Below, piece by piece: positions 17,360 to 27,059 of a DNA stretch of 64,000 bases. Each line of letters begins with the position of its first letter. Position 1 is the stretch's first letter. The position numbers were made by a program, and so were the translations under genes. The notes under the pieces are model-generated. The model was given only the letters and a program-made list of their open reading frames with translations, was not told where the DNA came from and made no database searches. This stretch comes from Paenibacillus glycinis. GTDB taxonomy: Bacteria; Bacillota; Bacilli; Paenibacillales; Paenibacillaceae. Location of the stretch: the NCBI RefSeq assembly GCF_009909185.1, contig NZ_JAAAMV010000028.1, forward strand, positions 78,525 to 142,524. The letters run 5' to 3'.

Positions 17360-19795
17360 CTATTTCTCCGATTTAATATTAAAATCTTGTAATTTCCCTC
17401 TTATTGTTTTATCGTCTTTTCCTTGGGCATTTAGAGCATCCAGATAGACTTGTAATGCATTCGCTACATACTTTTCGTCCAGTTTATGTTTTGTTAGCGG
17501 TTTGGTGATGTCGACTGCTTCCTTATAGTTCTTTTGTTCAACGTCGATTTGTCCGATCGCTAAACGAATAAGCGGCGTTACGCTGAAGTCCCGTCCTTGC
17601 AGTTGTTCGGTTGGCAATTCTTTCAGAAGGTCGATTCTAGCAATAACTTCGTCGTAGAGTTCTTGGGCGCGTTTCCATTTCTTAAGGGCGCCTGTCGTGT
17701 CGGTAGTCTTCTCAGCGATACCTGCTTGCGCATATTCCCAAATTGTACGTTCGTAAAATTCAATGTCCCAAGGCCTGGTTTTAATGCCTGCTTCGAGTAC
17801 GTATAGTGCTTTATCGGTATTCCCCAGGTTTTTATCCAGCGTAAATTCAACTAGGAATAGATCTCGATTGTAGGGCTCGGATCTCCGAAGCTGATTGACT
17901 AATAACGAAATGCTTTGCAAGTATTGCTGATCCCTCGTTTGATTGAAAGCTTGATTCAACCAATCGATTTCGCGCAGGAGATATTCGGGATTGCTCGGCG
18001 AATACTTAATGGCATCGTCAAGCGGAGGAATTAAATCTTTCAGTTGATGCTGCTTGTCGGAGGCAAGTGAAATAGCATTACGATAATAGGAATCGGCCAT
18101 ATAGGATCTCCAAGAACCGATCAACATAATGGATGCCAGCAAGGCGATGCCTATGGGAAAACCGATCTTCCAGACTTTTCCCGAAATTTCGTCCTGGCGA
18201 ATCTTCTGGGGAAGTGCCATTCGTTCGCCGTAAGCGGCTCCCATTAATCCCAGCGATAAGAAGACCAAGATTGCCAGATAGATATAGCTCATATCAAAAT
18301 CGATTGCGCTATGCACGAGAAGAGAAACAACTATGATATAGAATGCAAAGTGGGATTTGTCTTCTTCGTTGTCCTTGATATAACTTCGTATGTAAATGTA
18401 AAATACGCAGGCGATGAAACCGATTAAAACGAGCAGTCCTACCCAACCGGTTTCAACAAGCGTTTGCAGGTAAAAGCTATGAACCTGTTTGCTGCTATAC
18501 GGGTTATTTTGGTATTTCTCGTAGAGAGCATTCCATCCTCCGCCGCCTGCCCCGAAAACGGGATAATCGGCAGAAATCTTCAACGCGTCTTTATAAAACG
18601 TTCCGCGTTCGAGCACGCTGTGTTGATTGAGGTTGATGTTCTCGAGTCGATCGGCGATTTCGCCAGGCAATAATTGACGTATGCTGCTGCTGGCTAGGAG
18701 CAGGGAGGCACCTGCCAAGGTAATGACGACCAGTGCAACGGGAACGACTGCATACGATCGTCTGGTTGCGGCAAATGCCTTGAATCTTGCTTCCAAGCGC
18801 TCGTTAAGCAGTTGGTGCAACAATAGTATCACGCCTGCGGATATAAGGCCCGCAATGACAATCAAGGACCAGCCCTCAAGCGGTAATTTGGACCAGACTG
18901 ATATCAGATTCGGATCGCCGCCTGCCGCCTTCGGAAGCACCCGAGGAGCGATGGCATTCATGGTTGAAGTCGTTCGGCCCAGAATCGCGAAGGAGGCGAG
19001 TATTGAAATGCAGGTATAAAGCAGAAACAGCAATTGCTGCTTGAACTTCAAGAAAGGCAGCACGAGCAAAATCAATATTGGCACGATAACCAAGGCGCCC
19101 CGGGACAAAGTGAGCATGAAGGACACCCAAATTGGCACGAGCATGAAGGCATGAATAAAACGCAAATACGATAATCGGACTTGTACAATAAGAAAAAGTC
19201 CGACTAAAAACAAGGCAGAAAGATAAGCGGCATAAGCATTCGGGTACTGGAACACCGCGGTGACTCGGTATACCTCTTGTTGGTACCAGAGTGCATCCGG
19301 AAAATAGCGTTGTCCGAACATATTAGCAAGTCCGTAGAAAACAACGCCGTAACCCGAGAACTGGATGCCGTAGAGGAGCAACAACCTTGCCTTGGTGGAG
19401 TCGCCATAATATAGACCCAGTAAAAAGATGGACGACAACATGAACGAGATATAGATCATGATATGCGACTGATGAACCGAAGCGGCTCCCGCATTTGAAA
19501 TTAAGTAGGTGAGTGGCAGCAGCCACACGCAAGCAGATATTATCGACTTCCAACTGTTCAATCTTGCGGTCTTATACAAGTAGATGGTCCCGGCAAGCAA
19601 GAGAACGAAAAAAGCGATTTCCGCTCCGATAATCGAGCGTTCGTACATCAATAAATACCCGACGAATAGCTTGCTACTGTTGTAGGGGTAAATAAAAAGC
19701 AGCAGGGTAATTACGACTAGCCCGGTCCATTTGATCAGCGAGAAATCTTTTGCTTCGGGCTTTGCAAGTTTTTTTTGGTTGAGACTCGTCTTCAT
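17360..19795 (-). CDS. O-antigen-ligase-like membrane protein with TPR tail
   Basis: Polytopic protein of 811 residues. About the first 560 residues hold a dozen membrane segments and a Wzy_C/O-antigen ligase region, with a long outer loop that contains YPVFGAGGGGWNALYEKYQ and HSFYLQTLVETGWVGLL. The C-terminal 230 residues are soluble helical repeats that look like TPRs (for example EPYNRDLFLVEFTL, KNYKEAVDIT). Proteins of this build act as polymerases or oligosaccharyl transferases; in slg clusters of Gram-positive bacteria the like-built WsaB/WsfB is thought to move the finished glycan to S-layer protein. Its place directly upstream of the SLH gene and divergent from wzm/wzt fits that role (inference). 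The gene is AT-rich against its rml neighbours. Confidence 0.85.
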   Translation of the reverse strand: MKTSLNQKKLAKPEAKDFSLIKWTGLVVITLLLFIYPYNSSKLFVGYLLMYERSIIGAEIAFFVLLLAGTIYLYKTARLNSWKSIISACVWLLPLTYLISNAGAASVHQSHIMIYISFMLSSIFLLGLYYGDSTKARLLLLYGIQFSGYGVVFYGLANMFGQRYFPDALWYQQEVYRVTAVFQYPNAYAAYLSALFLVGLFLIVQVRLSYLRFIHAFMLVPIWVSFMLTLSRGALVIVPILILLVLPFLKFKQQLLFLLYTCISILASFAILGRTTSTMNAIAPRVLPKAAGGDPNLISVWSKLPLEGWSLIVIAGLISAGVILLLHQLLNERLEARFKAFAATRRSYAVVPVALVVITLAGASLLLASSSIRQLLPGEIADRLENINLNQHSVLERGTFYKDALKISADYPVFGAGGGGWNALYEKYQNNPYSSKQVHSFYLQTLVETGWVGLLVLIGFIACVFYIYIRSYIKDNEEDKSHFAFYIIVVSLLVHSAIDFDMSYIYLAILVFLSLGLMGAAYGERMALPQKIRQDEISGKVWKIGFPIGIALLASIMLIGSWRSYMADSYYRNAISLASDKQHQLKDLIPPLDDAIKYSPSNPEYLLREIDWLNQAFNQTRDQQYLQSISLLVNQLRRSEPYNRDLFLVEFTLDKNLGNTDKALYVLEAGIKTRPWDIEFYERTIWEYAQAGIAEKTTDTTGALKKWKRAQELYDEVIARIDLLKELPTEQLQGRDFSVTPLIRLAIGQIDVEQKNYKEAVDITKPLTKHKLDEKYVANALQVYLDALNAQGKDDKTIRGKLQDFNIKSEK

Positions 19796-20050
19796 TCGTT
19801 TCTCCTAATGATCATCATATATGTAAAATAATTGCGCTATTGCCTTGTGACTTTTTAAGCAAGTATATAGTTAAACGTATTTAGATGATAAAAGTTTCGG
19901 TAAAAAAAGAAATTTTTTCATAGTATTAAAAAGGAAAACTATTTATGATTACTTAAGTATAATAAGAGAACGATGCCGAGCTACAAAAAGTAACAATGGG
20001 TCCTTTATAATACTAGAATATAAACTAAATTTCAAAACCTAATCCGTTGA

Positions 20051-20095
20051 ATGGAGGAGACCTTGAAAATATTTGTTAGTCAGGAGGGAAATTAA
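20051..20095 (+). other. possible 14-residue leader peptide or gene remnant
   Basis: ATG GAG GAG then TTG AAA ATA encodes a peptide ending in KIFVSQEGN before a TAA. The inner TTG at 20063 follows GGAGGAG closely. It could be a leader peptide for wzm or the last trace of a lost gene. Nothing else supports translation. Confidence 0.2.
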
Positions 20096-20127
20096 CTTAA
20101 ATTAACTGGAACTAATAATGCAACCTT

Positions 20128-20145
20128 GATATCATTGATATCATT
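20128..20145. repeat. tandem palindromic repeat TGATATCAT x2
   Basis: TGATATCAT occurs twice in direct succession 53 nt before the wzm start; each unit contains the palindrome TGATATCA. It may be an operator or chance in AT-rich DNA. Confidence 0.4.
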
Positions 20146-20197
20146 ATTTGTAAAATTGGAATTATTAATAATCGTTTACAAGTTAAGGGAGTTTGAA

Positions 20198-20974
20198 ATG
20201 GACATATATTTTAAAAATCTATACAAATATAAAGATTTGTTTTTCGAGTTAGTGCGAAAAGATATAAAGCTTAAATATAAAAATTCGATTTTAGGTGTTC
20301 TTTGGAGCATGTTGAACCCCTTGTTGATGATGGTCGTTCTGAGCCTTGTTTTCATGGAGTTTTTTAAAAACAATATCCCCAATTTCCCGGTTTACGTTTT
20401 GATAGGCAGGCTTGTATATCAATATTTTTCGGAGGCCACCAACTTTGCCATGGACTCCATCAATGTCAATAGCCAGTTGATTCGGAAGGTTTACGTTCCT
20501 AAATATTTTTTTCCACTTTCACGTGTTGTCTCATCGCTAATAACAACGATTCTTACTTTGGTGCCATTAGCATTGACAATGGTAATTACGGGCCTTCCAT
20601 TGCGTTGGATTAATTTAATGATTGTATTCCCGCTCTTTTACTTGTTGGTTATTGTAGCGGGAGTTGGGCTGTTGCTTTCTGCTATCACGGTGTTTTTCAA
20701 TGATATGAAACATATGTATTCGATTTTTTTGTTATTGCTGATGTACATGACACCGATTTTTTATCCGGCTTCTATAATTCCGGAAAAGTATTTGACATTA
20801 ATCAAGTTGAACCCGATTTTTCCTATTGTTGAAATGTTTCGTGATTTCCTGATGTATAATACTATGCCCGATATATCGGCGCATCTATATTTGATTATGA
20901 ATATGGTTATTTATGGAGGAATCGGGTTGTTAGTATTCTATAAAACGCAAGACCGGTTCGTTTATCACTTATAG
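20198..20974 (+). CDS. wzm: glycan export ABC transporter, membrane subunit (Wzm)
   Basis: ABC-2 type permease of 258 residues with six membrane segments, of the Wzm/TagG type that moves undecaprenol-linked polysaccharide across the membrane. The N-terminal RKDIKLKYKNSILGVLWSML is the typical cytoplasmic interface of the family. The ATG at 20198 has AAGGGAG 7 nt upstream; an in-frame earlier ATG at 20126 has no ribosome site and gives an odd N-terminus. The ATPase gene follows after 19 nt. The gene is strongly AT-rich. Confidence 0.92.
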   Translation: MDIYFKNLYKYKDLFFELVRKDIKLKYKNSILGVLWSMLNPLLMMVVLSLVFMEFFKNNIPNFPVYVLIGRLVYQYFSEATNFAMDSINVNSQLIRKVYVPKYFFPLSRVVSSLITTILTLVPLALTMVITGLPLRWINLMIVFPLFYLLVIVAGVGLLLSAITVFFNDMKHMYSIFLLLLMYMTPIFYPASIIPEKYLTLIKLNPIFPIVEMFRDFLMYNTMPDISAHLYLIMNMVIYGGIGLLVFYKTQDRFVYHL

Positions 20975-20993
20975 AGTTGAGGTGTGAGAACCG

Positions 20994-21731
20994 ATGAGCG
21001 ATATTGCGATTCAGGTTTCGAATGTAACGATGAAATATCGGATAGCTTCTGAAAAACTAGATTCTCTGAAAAATTACTTTATTAAGAAAATAAGAAAAGA
21101 AATTCAGTATGAAGAGTTTCATGCGCTAAAAGAAGTAGGATTCTCCGTTAACAAAGGCGATGTCTTCGGAATCATTGGATTGAATGGCGCGGGGAAGAGT
21201 ACTTTGCTGAAAATAATAGCGGGAGTGCTAAAGCCAACACAAGGCAAGGTAGTGACAAAAGGGGCTATCGCTCCATTGATCGAATTAGGGGCGGGTTTTA
21301 ACGGCGAGTTGTCCGGTGTTGAGAACATATATCTGAATGGGCTATTAATGGGGTATTCGAAGAAGTTCGTAAAGGACAAATTAGAGGAAATAATATCTTT
21401 CTCGGAACTGGATAAATTCATTCATACGCCATTGAAGAATTATTCGTCGGGTATGAAGGCGAGACTCGGATTTTCTATCGCAACAGTCATTCAACCGGAA
21501 ATATTAATTGTGGATGAAGTGCTATCTGTAGGTGATTTTAAATTCAAAGAAAAATCCGAGAAGAAAATCAAGTCGATGATTGAAGATGAGGGAACTACAG
21601 TTTTATTTGTTTCACATTCATTAAGCCAGGTTGAGAGAATTTGTAAAAATGCACTGTGGCTGGAGCATGGTTGTGTGAAGAAGATCGGTAAAGTTGAAGA
21701 GATCATTTCCGAATTTAAGAATAATGCCTAA
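20994..21731 (+). CDS. wzt: glycan export ABC transporter, ATPase subunit (Wzt)
   Basis: ATPase of 245 residues of the Wzt/TagH type. Walker A is GLNGAGKST with K68, the signature is YSSGMKARL, Walker B is ILIVDEVLSVGD and the switch histidine is in FVSHS. The long N-terminal lead before Walker A is family-typical. It ends right after the nucleotide-binding domain, so it lacks the C-terminal carbohydrate-recognition domain of Wzt proteins that read a terminal modification; export is then probably not coupled to chain-end recognition by this protein. Confidence 0.93.
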   Translation: MSDIAIQVSNVTMKYRIASEKLDSLKNYFIKKIRKEIQYEEFHALKEVGFSVNKGDVFGIIGLNGAGKSTLLKIIAGVLKPTQGKVVTKGAIAPLIELGAGFNGELSGVENIYLNGLLMGYSKKFVKDKLEEIISFSELDKFIHTPLKNYSSGMKARLGFSIATVIQPEILIVDEVLSVGDFKFKEKSEKKIKSMIEDEGTTVLFVSHSLSQVERICKNALWLEHGCVKKIGKVEEIISEFKNNA

Positions 21732-21801
21732 ACATCATTCATTTTGTATTGTGTTGGTACATGTAGGTAATACAGTGCATTAAGGGCATAAGGTGATAGT
21801 G

Positions 21802-23883
21802 ATGCGTGATAAAGTGAAAGCGGAGTTCGAACAAATATGCCGACTGATCGATCAGAATGAATACATATCGTTCGATATCTATGATACGGCCTTGCTCCGC
21901 AATGTGCTGTATCCAAGTGATATTTTTGACATCGTAGAGATGACGTTGAGCGAGCAACGAATAGCGATAGTGGAGTTTAAGCGATTGCGGATCGCGTCGG
22001 AGAGCGAAGCTCGAAGGCGTTCTGTGAGCGAGGACATTACTATCGATGATATCTACCGAGTTGTAATGGAACGTATCGGTACAGCGCTAAGCGAGCAAGC
22101 ATTGCAGTTGGAGCTAGAAGTGGAACGTAAGTTCACAGTCGCCAATCGCTTCATAAAGCAGGTCTACGACTATGCGCGTGAGCGCGGCAAGCTCATCTTG
22201 TTCATCTCAGACATGTATTTGCCTCCGACTGTACTCACCGAATTGTTGTTGAAGAACGGATATGATCAGTATGATGCGTTGTTGGTGTCGGGCGAGGATG
22301 GCTGCTCCAAGGCGACAGGCAGCCGCTATCGGCAGTTGCAGGACTTATACCCATCTACCATGAGCTGGCTGCACATCGGTGACAATCTCGTTTCTGATTA
22401 TGAGAATGCGAGAAAAGCAGGTATTAATGCGTATTATTACAAATCCGTGCGGGAACGTGCGGGGATGAGCGTCATTGATAACGGCCGTGGCCGTCTTACG
22501 CTTCGACAGTCGCTCATGAAGGCTCTGCAGATTAACGCATGCGAGACGACGGATGAATATGATTACTGGGAGCGCTTCGGAAGGTTGACTGTCTCTTCGT
22601 TGTTCTACGGGTTTACGACATGGTTGATGGAAGGGTTGAGGGGTCAAGAGAATGTTTACTTCCTCTCACGAGACGGTTATCTGCCGTACTTACTCTATAA
22701 GAGATTGGCGTTGCATCGCGCGGATGTCCCTCAAGCACAATATATATATGCTTCAAGACGTGCGTATCAAATTCCGAATATTATCCATATACCGCAAGAT
22801 GAAGCGATTGAGTTGCTCATAGCAAACAATAAAGTTCCAGGGCATAGCATTACATTACAAGAGATATTCGACAATCTTAGATTAGACAAGCTGAAAGATT
22901 ATGATAATAAGTTCGAGATGTTTGGCTTATCTGACTTTACATATGAGCTCCGCGGTCAACGAGACATTCACGCCACACGTGAATTACTAAAGTCAATATA
23001 TCCTGATATTATGGCTCATTTAAAAGAAGAGGCAGAGCTTCTTCGAACATATTTGCAGCAACAAGGCATAGAAGGCAAACACCGCGTGAACGTAGTTGAT
23101 GTAGGCTGGCGTGCTTCGACGCATAAGGCGCTTCACGACATGACAGGGATGAACGTATATGGCTATTATCTCGGCACAATAGAGAATGTCTACACGGATA
23201 TCGCGGACAAAGTGAGTGCATTCGTCTTCAACTTGGGGCGGCCGCATCAACTGCGTAAGCATATCATGGAAAATGTTATGATGTATGAATTCCTATTCTC
23301 AGCTCCGCATGGGTCATTGATTGGCTTCAAACAAGATGGTAGACGAGTCGTCCCTGTTCTGAAGGATTTGGAAGAGAATAGCGCGGTTATCGCTGCGATG
23401 AATGGCATCCAGATCGGGGTGCTGGCTATGGCTGATGAATACGAGCAGTACGCTGACTACTTGCAAGGTATGAAAGTAGAGGAAGCATTGAGCGATTTCA
23501 TGGCGTTTATAGAAGCGAAGCGTTACGAAGACCTGATGGCGTTCAGCGAGCTAACAGCAGTTGTCGGGATCGGGGATTCCAAGTCTAAGCAAAAGTACGT
23601 AAGTGTGATTCCATCGGGCGTAAGTCAAAAAATAAAGCGTGCGGCAATGCGTCAGTCAGTGACGAATTTATGGCCAGGTGCGATAGTCATGACGGGCAGT
23701 AAGGAAGCAGCCGCGAGTCGATGGCGGCATGTTGGGAATCGATTATACATACAATTCAATGGCGGTCGAAGGAAGAAATTACTGGGGTTAATGGTCAAGG
23801 GTATCAAGGATCCAAAGAGGGCAATGCGATATGTGAGAGGGTCGATTGTTGACCAGATTAAATCGTTAATTCGTAAAGCATAA
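21802..23883 (+). CDS. HAD-like protein of polysaccharide clusters (COG5610-like)
   Basis: About 693 residues, function unknown. The N-terminal domain has a HAD fold: motif I SFDIYDT with D25, motif II FISDMYLPP, a lysine in CSKATGS, and motif IV HIGDNLVSDYENA. The second acid expected two residues after D25 is Y27, as in haloacid dehalogenases, so simple phosphatase activity is doubtful. From about residue 285 a second module begins with SRDGYLP and YASRRAYQIP, later NVVDVGWRAS and FLFSAPHG; the next gene repeats this order. Start: ATG at 21802 with AAGGTGA 5 nt upstream; GTG at 21793 would sit inside that site. Relatives occur in surface polysaccharide loci; a role in making or handling the glycan is inferred only from this. 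Confidence 0.75.
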   Translation: MRDKVKAEFEQICRLIDQNEYISFDIYDTALLRNVLYPSDIFDIVEMTLSEQRIAIVEFKRLRIASESEARRRSVSEDITIDDIYRVVMERIGTALSEQALQLELEVERKFTVANRFIKQVYDYARERGKLILFISDMYLPPTVLTELLLKNGYDQYDALLVSGEDGCSKATGSRYRQLQDLYPSTMSWLHIGDNLVSDYENARKAGINAYYYKSVRERAGMSVIDNGRGRLTLRQSLMKALQINACETTDEYDYWERFGRLTVSSLFYGFTTWLMEGLRGQENVYFLSRDGYLPYLLYKRLALHRADVPQAQYIYASRRAYQIPNIIHIPQDEAIELLIANNKVPGHSITLQEIFDNLRLDKLKDYDNKFEMFGLSDFTYELRGQRDIHATRELLKSIYPDIMAHLKEEAELLRTYLQQQGIEGKHRVNVVDVGWRASTHKALHDMTGMNVYGYYLGTIENVYTDIADKVSAFVFNLGRPHQLRKHIMENVMMYEFLFSAPHGSLIGFKQDGRRVVPVLKDLEENSAVIAAMNGIQIGVLAMADEYEQYADYLQGMKVEEALSDFMAFIEAKRYEDLMAFSELTAVVGIGDSKSKQKYVSVIPSGVSQKIKRAAMRQSVTNLWPGAIVMTGSKEAAASRWRHVGNRLYIQFNGGRRKKLLGLMVKGIKDPKRAMRYVRGSIVDQIKSLIRKA

Positions 23884-23929
23884 ATATGTGCTCTGCAACT
23901 ATATATTCATCATGAAAGGATAGTTACGA

Positions 23930-26900
23930 ATGGATAACGAAAATATCTTGCTCCCGAAGGTTTCAATCATTGTTCCGATTTATGGAACGGAAAGTTTATT
24001 AAGCAAATGTCTCGATAGCATTATAAATCAAACCTACAAGAACCTCGAAATCATTTGCGTGAATGATTGTTCGCCAGGGAATGCAAAACAAATTGTACAA
24101 GAATTTTGCGAAACAGATAATAGAGTTAAATATGTTGAACATAGCGTAAACAAAGGATTGTACCATGCGCGTATAACTGGAGCTGGGCTCGCTACTGGTG
24201 ATTACATTGCTTTTGTTGACAGTGACGATCATATCTCCGTTGATTATTATCGGTTATTAATAGAAAAAGCTATGTCGTCGCACGCCGATATCATTGAGGG
24301 AAGAATTGTACGAGAATATGAATCTGGCGAGAAATTCATTCAAAATTTGAATAATATTCTAGCTGATGAATTGCATGGAAATATAATTAAACAAAGGTTT
24401 TTCTCGCAAGAAGGAGTTTTCTATCATTGGCATGTGATTTGGAATAAAATCTATTCGATGAAATTGTGGAAACAATGTCTGCCATACTATAAGAAGCAAG
24501 ATCAACATCTAATAATGACAGAGGATCTGCTCTTCTCGTCATTACTATTTTTCAATGCAAATCATTATTGTTCCGTGAATAATGCAGTCTATTATTATTT
24601 TATTCGTTCCGATGCGGCAACAGGAGCGGCATCGAATGAGAAAAAAATGTTGAAAAATATCAGTGATATGGGAATTGTCTTTTCTTTTGTGGAAAACTAT
24701 TTAAAGCTTCATGAAGATGGAGAGAACTTGCAGCACATTAAGAATTGGAAGACGAGTTATTTTCGTTTATGGGCTGGACGAGCCCACTCCGAGCCGATTT
24801 CTTCGTCTGCAAGGAAGAATATACTAAATGAACTTAGAAGTTCGTTTGGGGTAATCTCTGAAGAAAGTGAACAGGTTAAAGTTGAGGATTATTACCATTC
24901 CATCGTTACTACTACATGGGATGACCGTTTAGAGGAGATTAGAAGGGCGATAGCAGACCCACAGATGGAGTTTGTAAGCTTCGATATATTTGACACGCTT
25001 GTTGTGCGTCCGTTCTACTCTCCACAAGATTTATACATTTTCATGGATGATTATTTTAGTATGATCTATCCCGAAGGTGCGCTAATTCCGTTCTCTTCTA
25101 TTAGATTTAGGGCTGAAGAGCGCGCACGTGGAATGCTACGAATGCAGAATCCAACTTGGGAAGACGTTAATCTGTATGAAATCTACAGTTACATAAAGTC
25201 AGAATACAATTTGCCACATCCAATCGTGGATATGATGTTAGAAAAGGAACTTGAATTAGAACTGCGATTTATTGAGCGAAGAGAAACAATATTCGAACTA
25301 TATCGCATGGCTTGTTCGATCAATAAAAAAGTCATCTTTGTCTCCGACATGTATCTTCCACAAACAGCAATCGAAAAAATATTAAGTAAAGTCGGTTACG
25401 ATGAATACCATCAATTATATGTGTCTTCAGAAGTTCGATTGTTAAAAAATACGGGGTCATTATTTGATTATGTAGTTAAGGATCTCAACACACAAGCAAA
25501 TCGTATCATTCATATAGGAGATAATTGGGATTCGGATAAAATAAAAGCCCAAAACAAGGGATGGAATTCGTGGTTTATAGGTAAAACCATGGATCTATTA
25601 TTGAATAAATTGCAGGATAAAGAAACCGGACACAGTGCTAATTCTTTTGACGACAGTAGTGCGAGATGGATGAGCAGTGAGCAGGCTCAGTATTTGAGTG
25701 TTCGGTGTATGCTGGCTGTCGTTGCCAACAGGCTATTTGACAATCCTTTTATTTCATTTAATGCTCAAACTGACTTTAACTGCGATCCTTTTTTTGTAGG
25801 CTATTACGCACTAGGAATGCATGCATTCGGGTTGGCACATTGGCTAGCAGAAGAATCGCAAATGAAACAGCAGGACACGATGCATTTTATGGCTCGTGAT
25901 GGTTACTTGCCGCAGTTAGTGTATGACATTGTATCTAGCCAATATCCAGAAGCAGCGAAATCGAATTATTTGTACGCATCTCGGCTGATGTTGCTTCCAT
26001 ATTTGCTTACCGCAAACAATCAGTATGGTTTGGAGTTGTTCGTTTCCTTACATGCACATACTCCGATGAGTATCTTAAAGATGTTTGATGAAGTGTTGGT
26101 TGAAAACTGGACGCAAATGCTGAATAATTACGACGTGAAATTAGATAAAACGTTTAAGAGTAATAAGGAGTTTATGGATTTCGTTGACCTGATAATGAAT
26201 AAGCTAGTCGATTCAGGGAAGCTTACGACTCATATAGATAGCTTATCGCGTTATTATAGAAGTATTATTCAGGGGAATGATGCTATTTTCGATTTGGGTT
26301 ACTCAGGGCGTCTACAGACTATTCTCGTTAAGCTCTTAGAGCGACCTGTGGATGCTTATTTTGTGCATGCGAACAAGGAGACTCCTTGGATGTACGGAAG
26401 GAGGAACGGGTTCCAGGTGCAAACGTATTACGAGAACAAACCGGAGATCAGCGGCATACTTAGGGAGCAACTTTTTGCCAAATCTGCTCCTTCGAGTGTA
26501 AGCATTCGAGTTGATGAAGTTGGAGTAATTGAGCCTGTCTTTGAGGATTACAATGATCACCCTATAAATGCTGCTTTCATGGAAGTCATGCATCAAGGAG
26601 CTGTCCAATTTGCCAAAGATATGACACATACTTTTGGCGAATCTATTACGACATGGAAATTCCGAAAGAATGAGGTCTCTCAGCCACTGGAGTATTATAT
26701 TCATCACTCTCAGAATGCCGATCGGCTATTGTTTAACTTTTCCTACTCAGATGATACAGTTCATGGCGCTAACGATCGAAATCGGTTGACTCATTGGTGG
26801 GATGCAGAATTAGCGAGGGCACATCCTTCTATTAATCGGACTACTGATCAGGGTATTAATTATGAACGATTCGGTATGTTGTACAATCGAAGCAATATCG

Positions 26901-27046
26901 TTAAGGTATTATTCTATGGTTTATTTGATCGAGAAGAGCTTAAAACGAAATTAAAGCGACATTACGCTTCCAAGCCGATTTTGTTAAATGTAATAATTAC
27001 AAGTTATCGTTCATTAAGAAGAGTCAAACGCAGAATTATTAAATGA
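23930..27046 (+). CDS. GT2 glycosyltransferase fused to HAD-like module
   Basis: Large protein of 1038 residues. Residues 1-230 form a GT2 (GT-A fold) glycosyltransferase: VSIIVPIYG, NDCSPG and the DXD-like VDSDDHIS. From about 345 a HAD domain follows with D352 in SFDIFDT (position +2 is Phe), VSDMYLP and HIGDNWDSD. From about 650 it has the same second module as its upstream neighbour: ARDGYLP, YASRLMLLP, IFDLGYSGR and LFAKSAPSS. The two genes are thus paralogous, with a glycosyltransferase added here. They lie 46 nt apart with AAAGGAT before the ATG. The acceptor and donor sugars are unknown. The DNA is AT-rich (21 of 60 G+C in the line at 24001). Confidence 0.8.
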   Translation: MDNENILLPKVSIIVPIYGTESLLSKCLDSIINQTYKNLEIICVNDCSPGNAKQIVQEFCETDNRVKYVEHSVNKGLYHARITGAGLATGDYIAFVDSDDHISVDYYRLLIEKAMSSHADIIEGRIVREYESGEKFIQNLNNILADELHGNIIKQRFFSQEGVFYHWHVIWNKIYSMKLWKQCLPYYKKQDQHLIMTEDLLFSSLLFFNANHYCSVNNAVYYYFIRSDAATGAASNEKKMLKNISDMGIVFSFVENYLKLHEDGENLQHIKNWKTSYFRLWAGRAHSEPISSSARKNILNELRSSFGVISEESEQVKVEDYYHSIVTTTWDDRLEEIRRAIADPQMEFVSFDIFDTLVVRPFYSPQDLYIFMDDYFSMIYPEGALIPFSSIRFRAEERARGMLRMQNPTWEDVNLYEIYSYIKSEYNLPHPIVDMMLEKELELELRFIERRETIFELYRMACSINKKVIFVSDMYLPQTAIEKILSKVGYDEYHQLYVSSEVRLLKNTGSLFDYVVKDLNTQANRIIHIGDNWDSDKIKAQNKGWNSWFIGKTMDLLLNKLQDKETGHSANSFDDSSARWMSSEQAQYLSVRCMLAVVANRLFDNPFISFNAQTDFNCDPFFVGYYALGMHAFGLAHWLAEESQMKQQDTMHFMARDGYLPQLVYDIVSSQYPEAAKSNYLYASRLMLLPYLLTANNQYGLELFVSLHAHTPMSILKMFDEVLVENWTQMLNNYDVKLDKTFKSNKEFMDFVDLIMNKLVDSGKLTTHIDSLSRYYRSIIQGNDAIFDLGYSGRLQTILVKLLERPVDAYFVHANKETPWMYGRRNGFQVQTYYENKPEISGILREQLFAKSAPSSVSIRVDEVGVIEPVFEDYNDHPINAAFMEVMHQGAVQFAKDMTHTFGESITTWKFRKNEVSQPLEYYIHHSQNADRLLFNFSYSDDTVHGANDRNRLTHWWDAELARAHPSINRTTDQGINYERFGMLYNRSNIVKVLFYGLFDREELKTKLKRHYASKPILLNVIITSYRSLRRVKRRIIK

Positions 27047-27059
27047 GAAGTCCGGGCAT

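Larger units (their letters stand above)
19796..20197. other. AT-rich divergent intergenic region
   Basis: About 400 nt between the ligase-like gene (minus) and wzm (plus). It holds two TATAAT boxes (19958-19963, 20006-20011) without clear -35 partners, a short reading frame (20051-20095), and a tandem TGATATCAT repeat. The control region of both transcription units must lie here. Confidence 0.6.
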
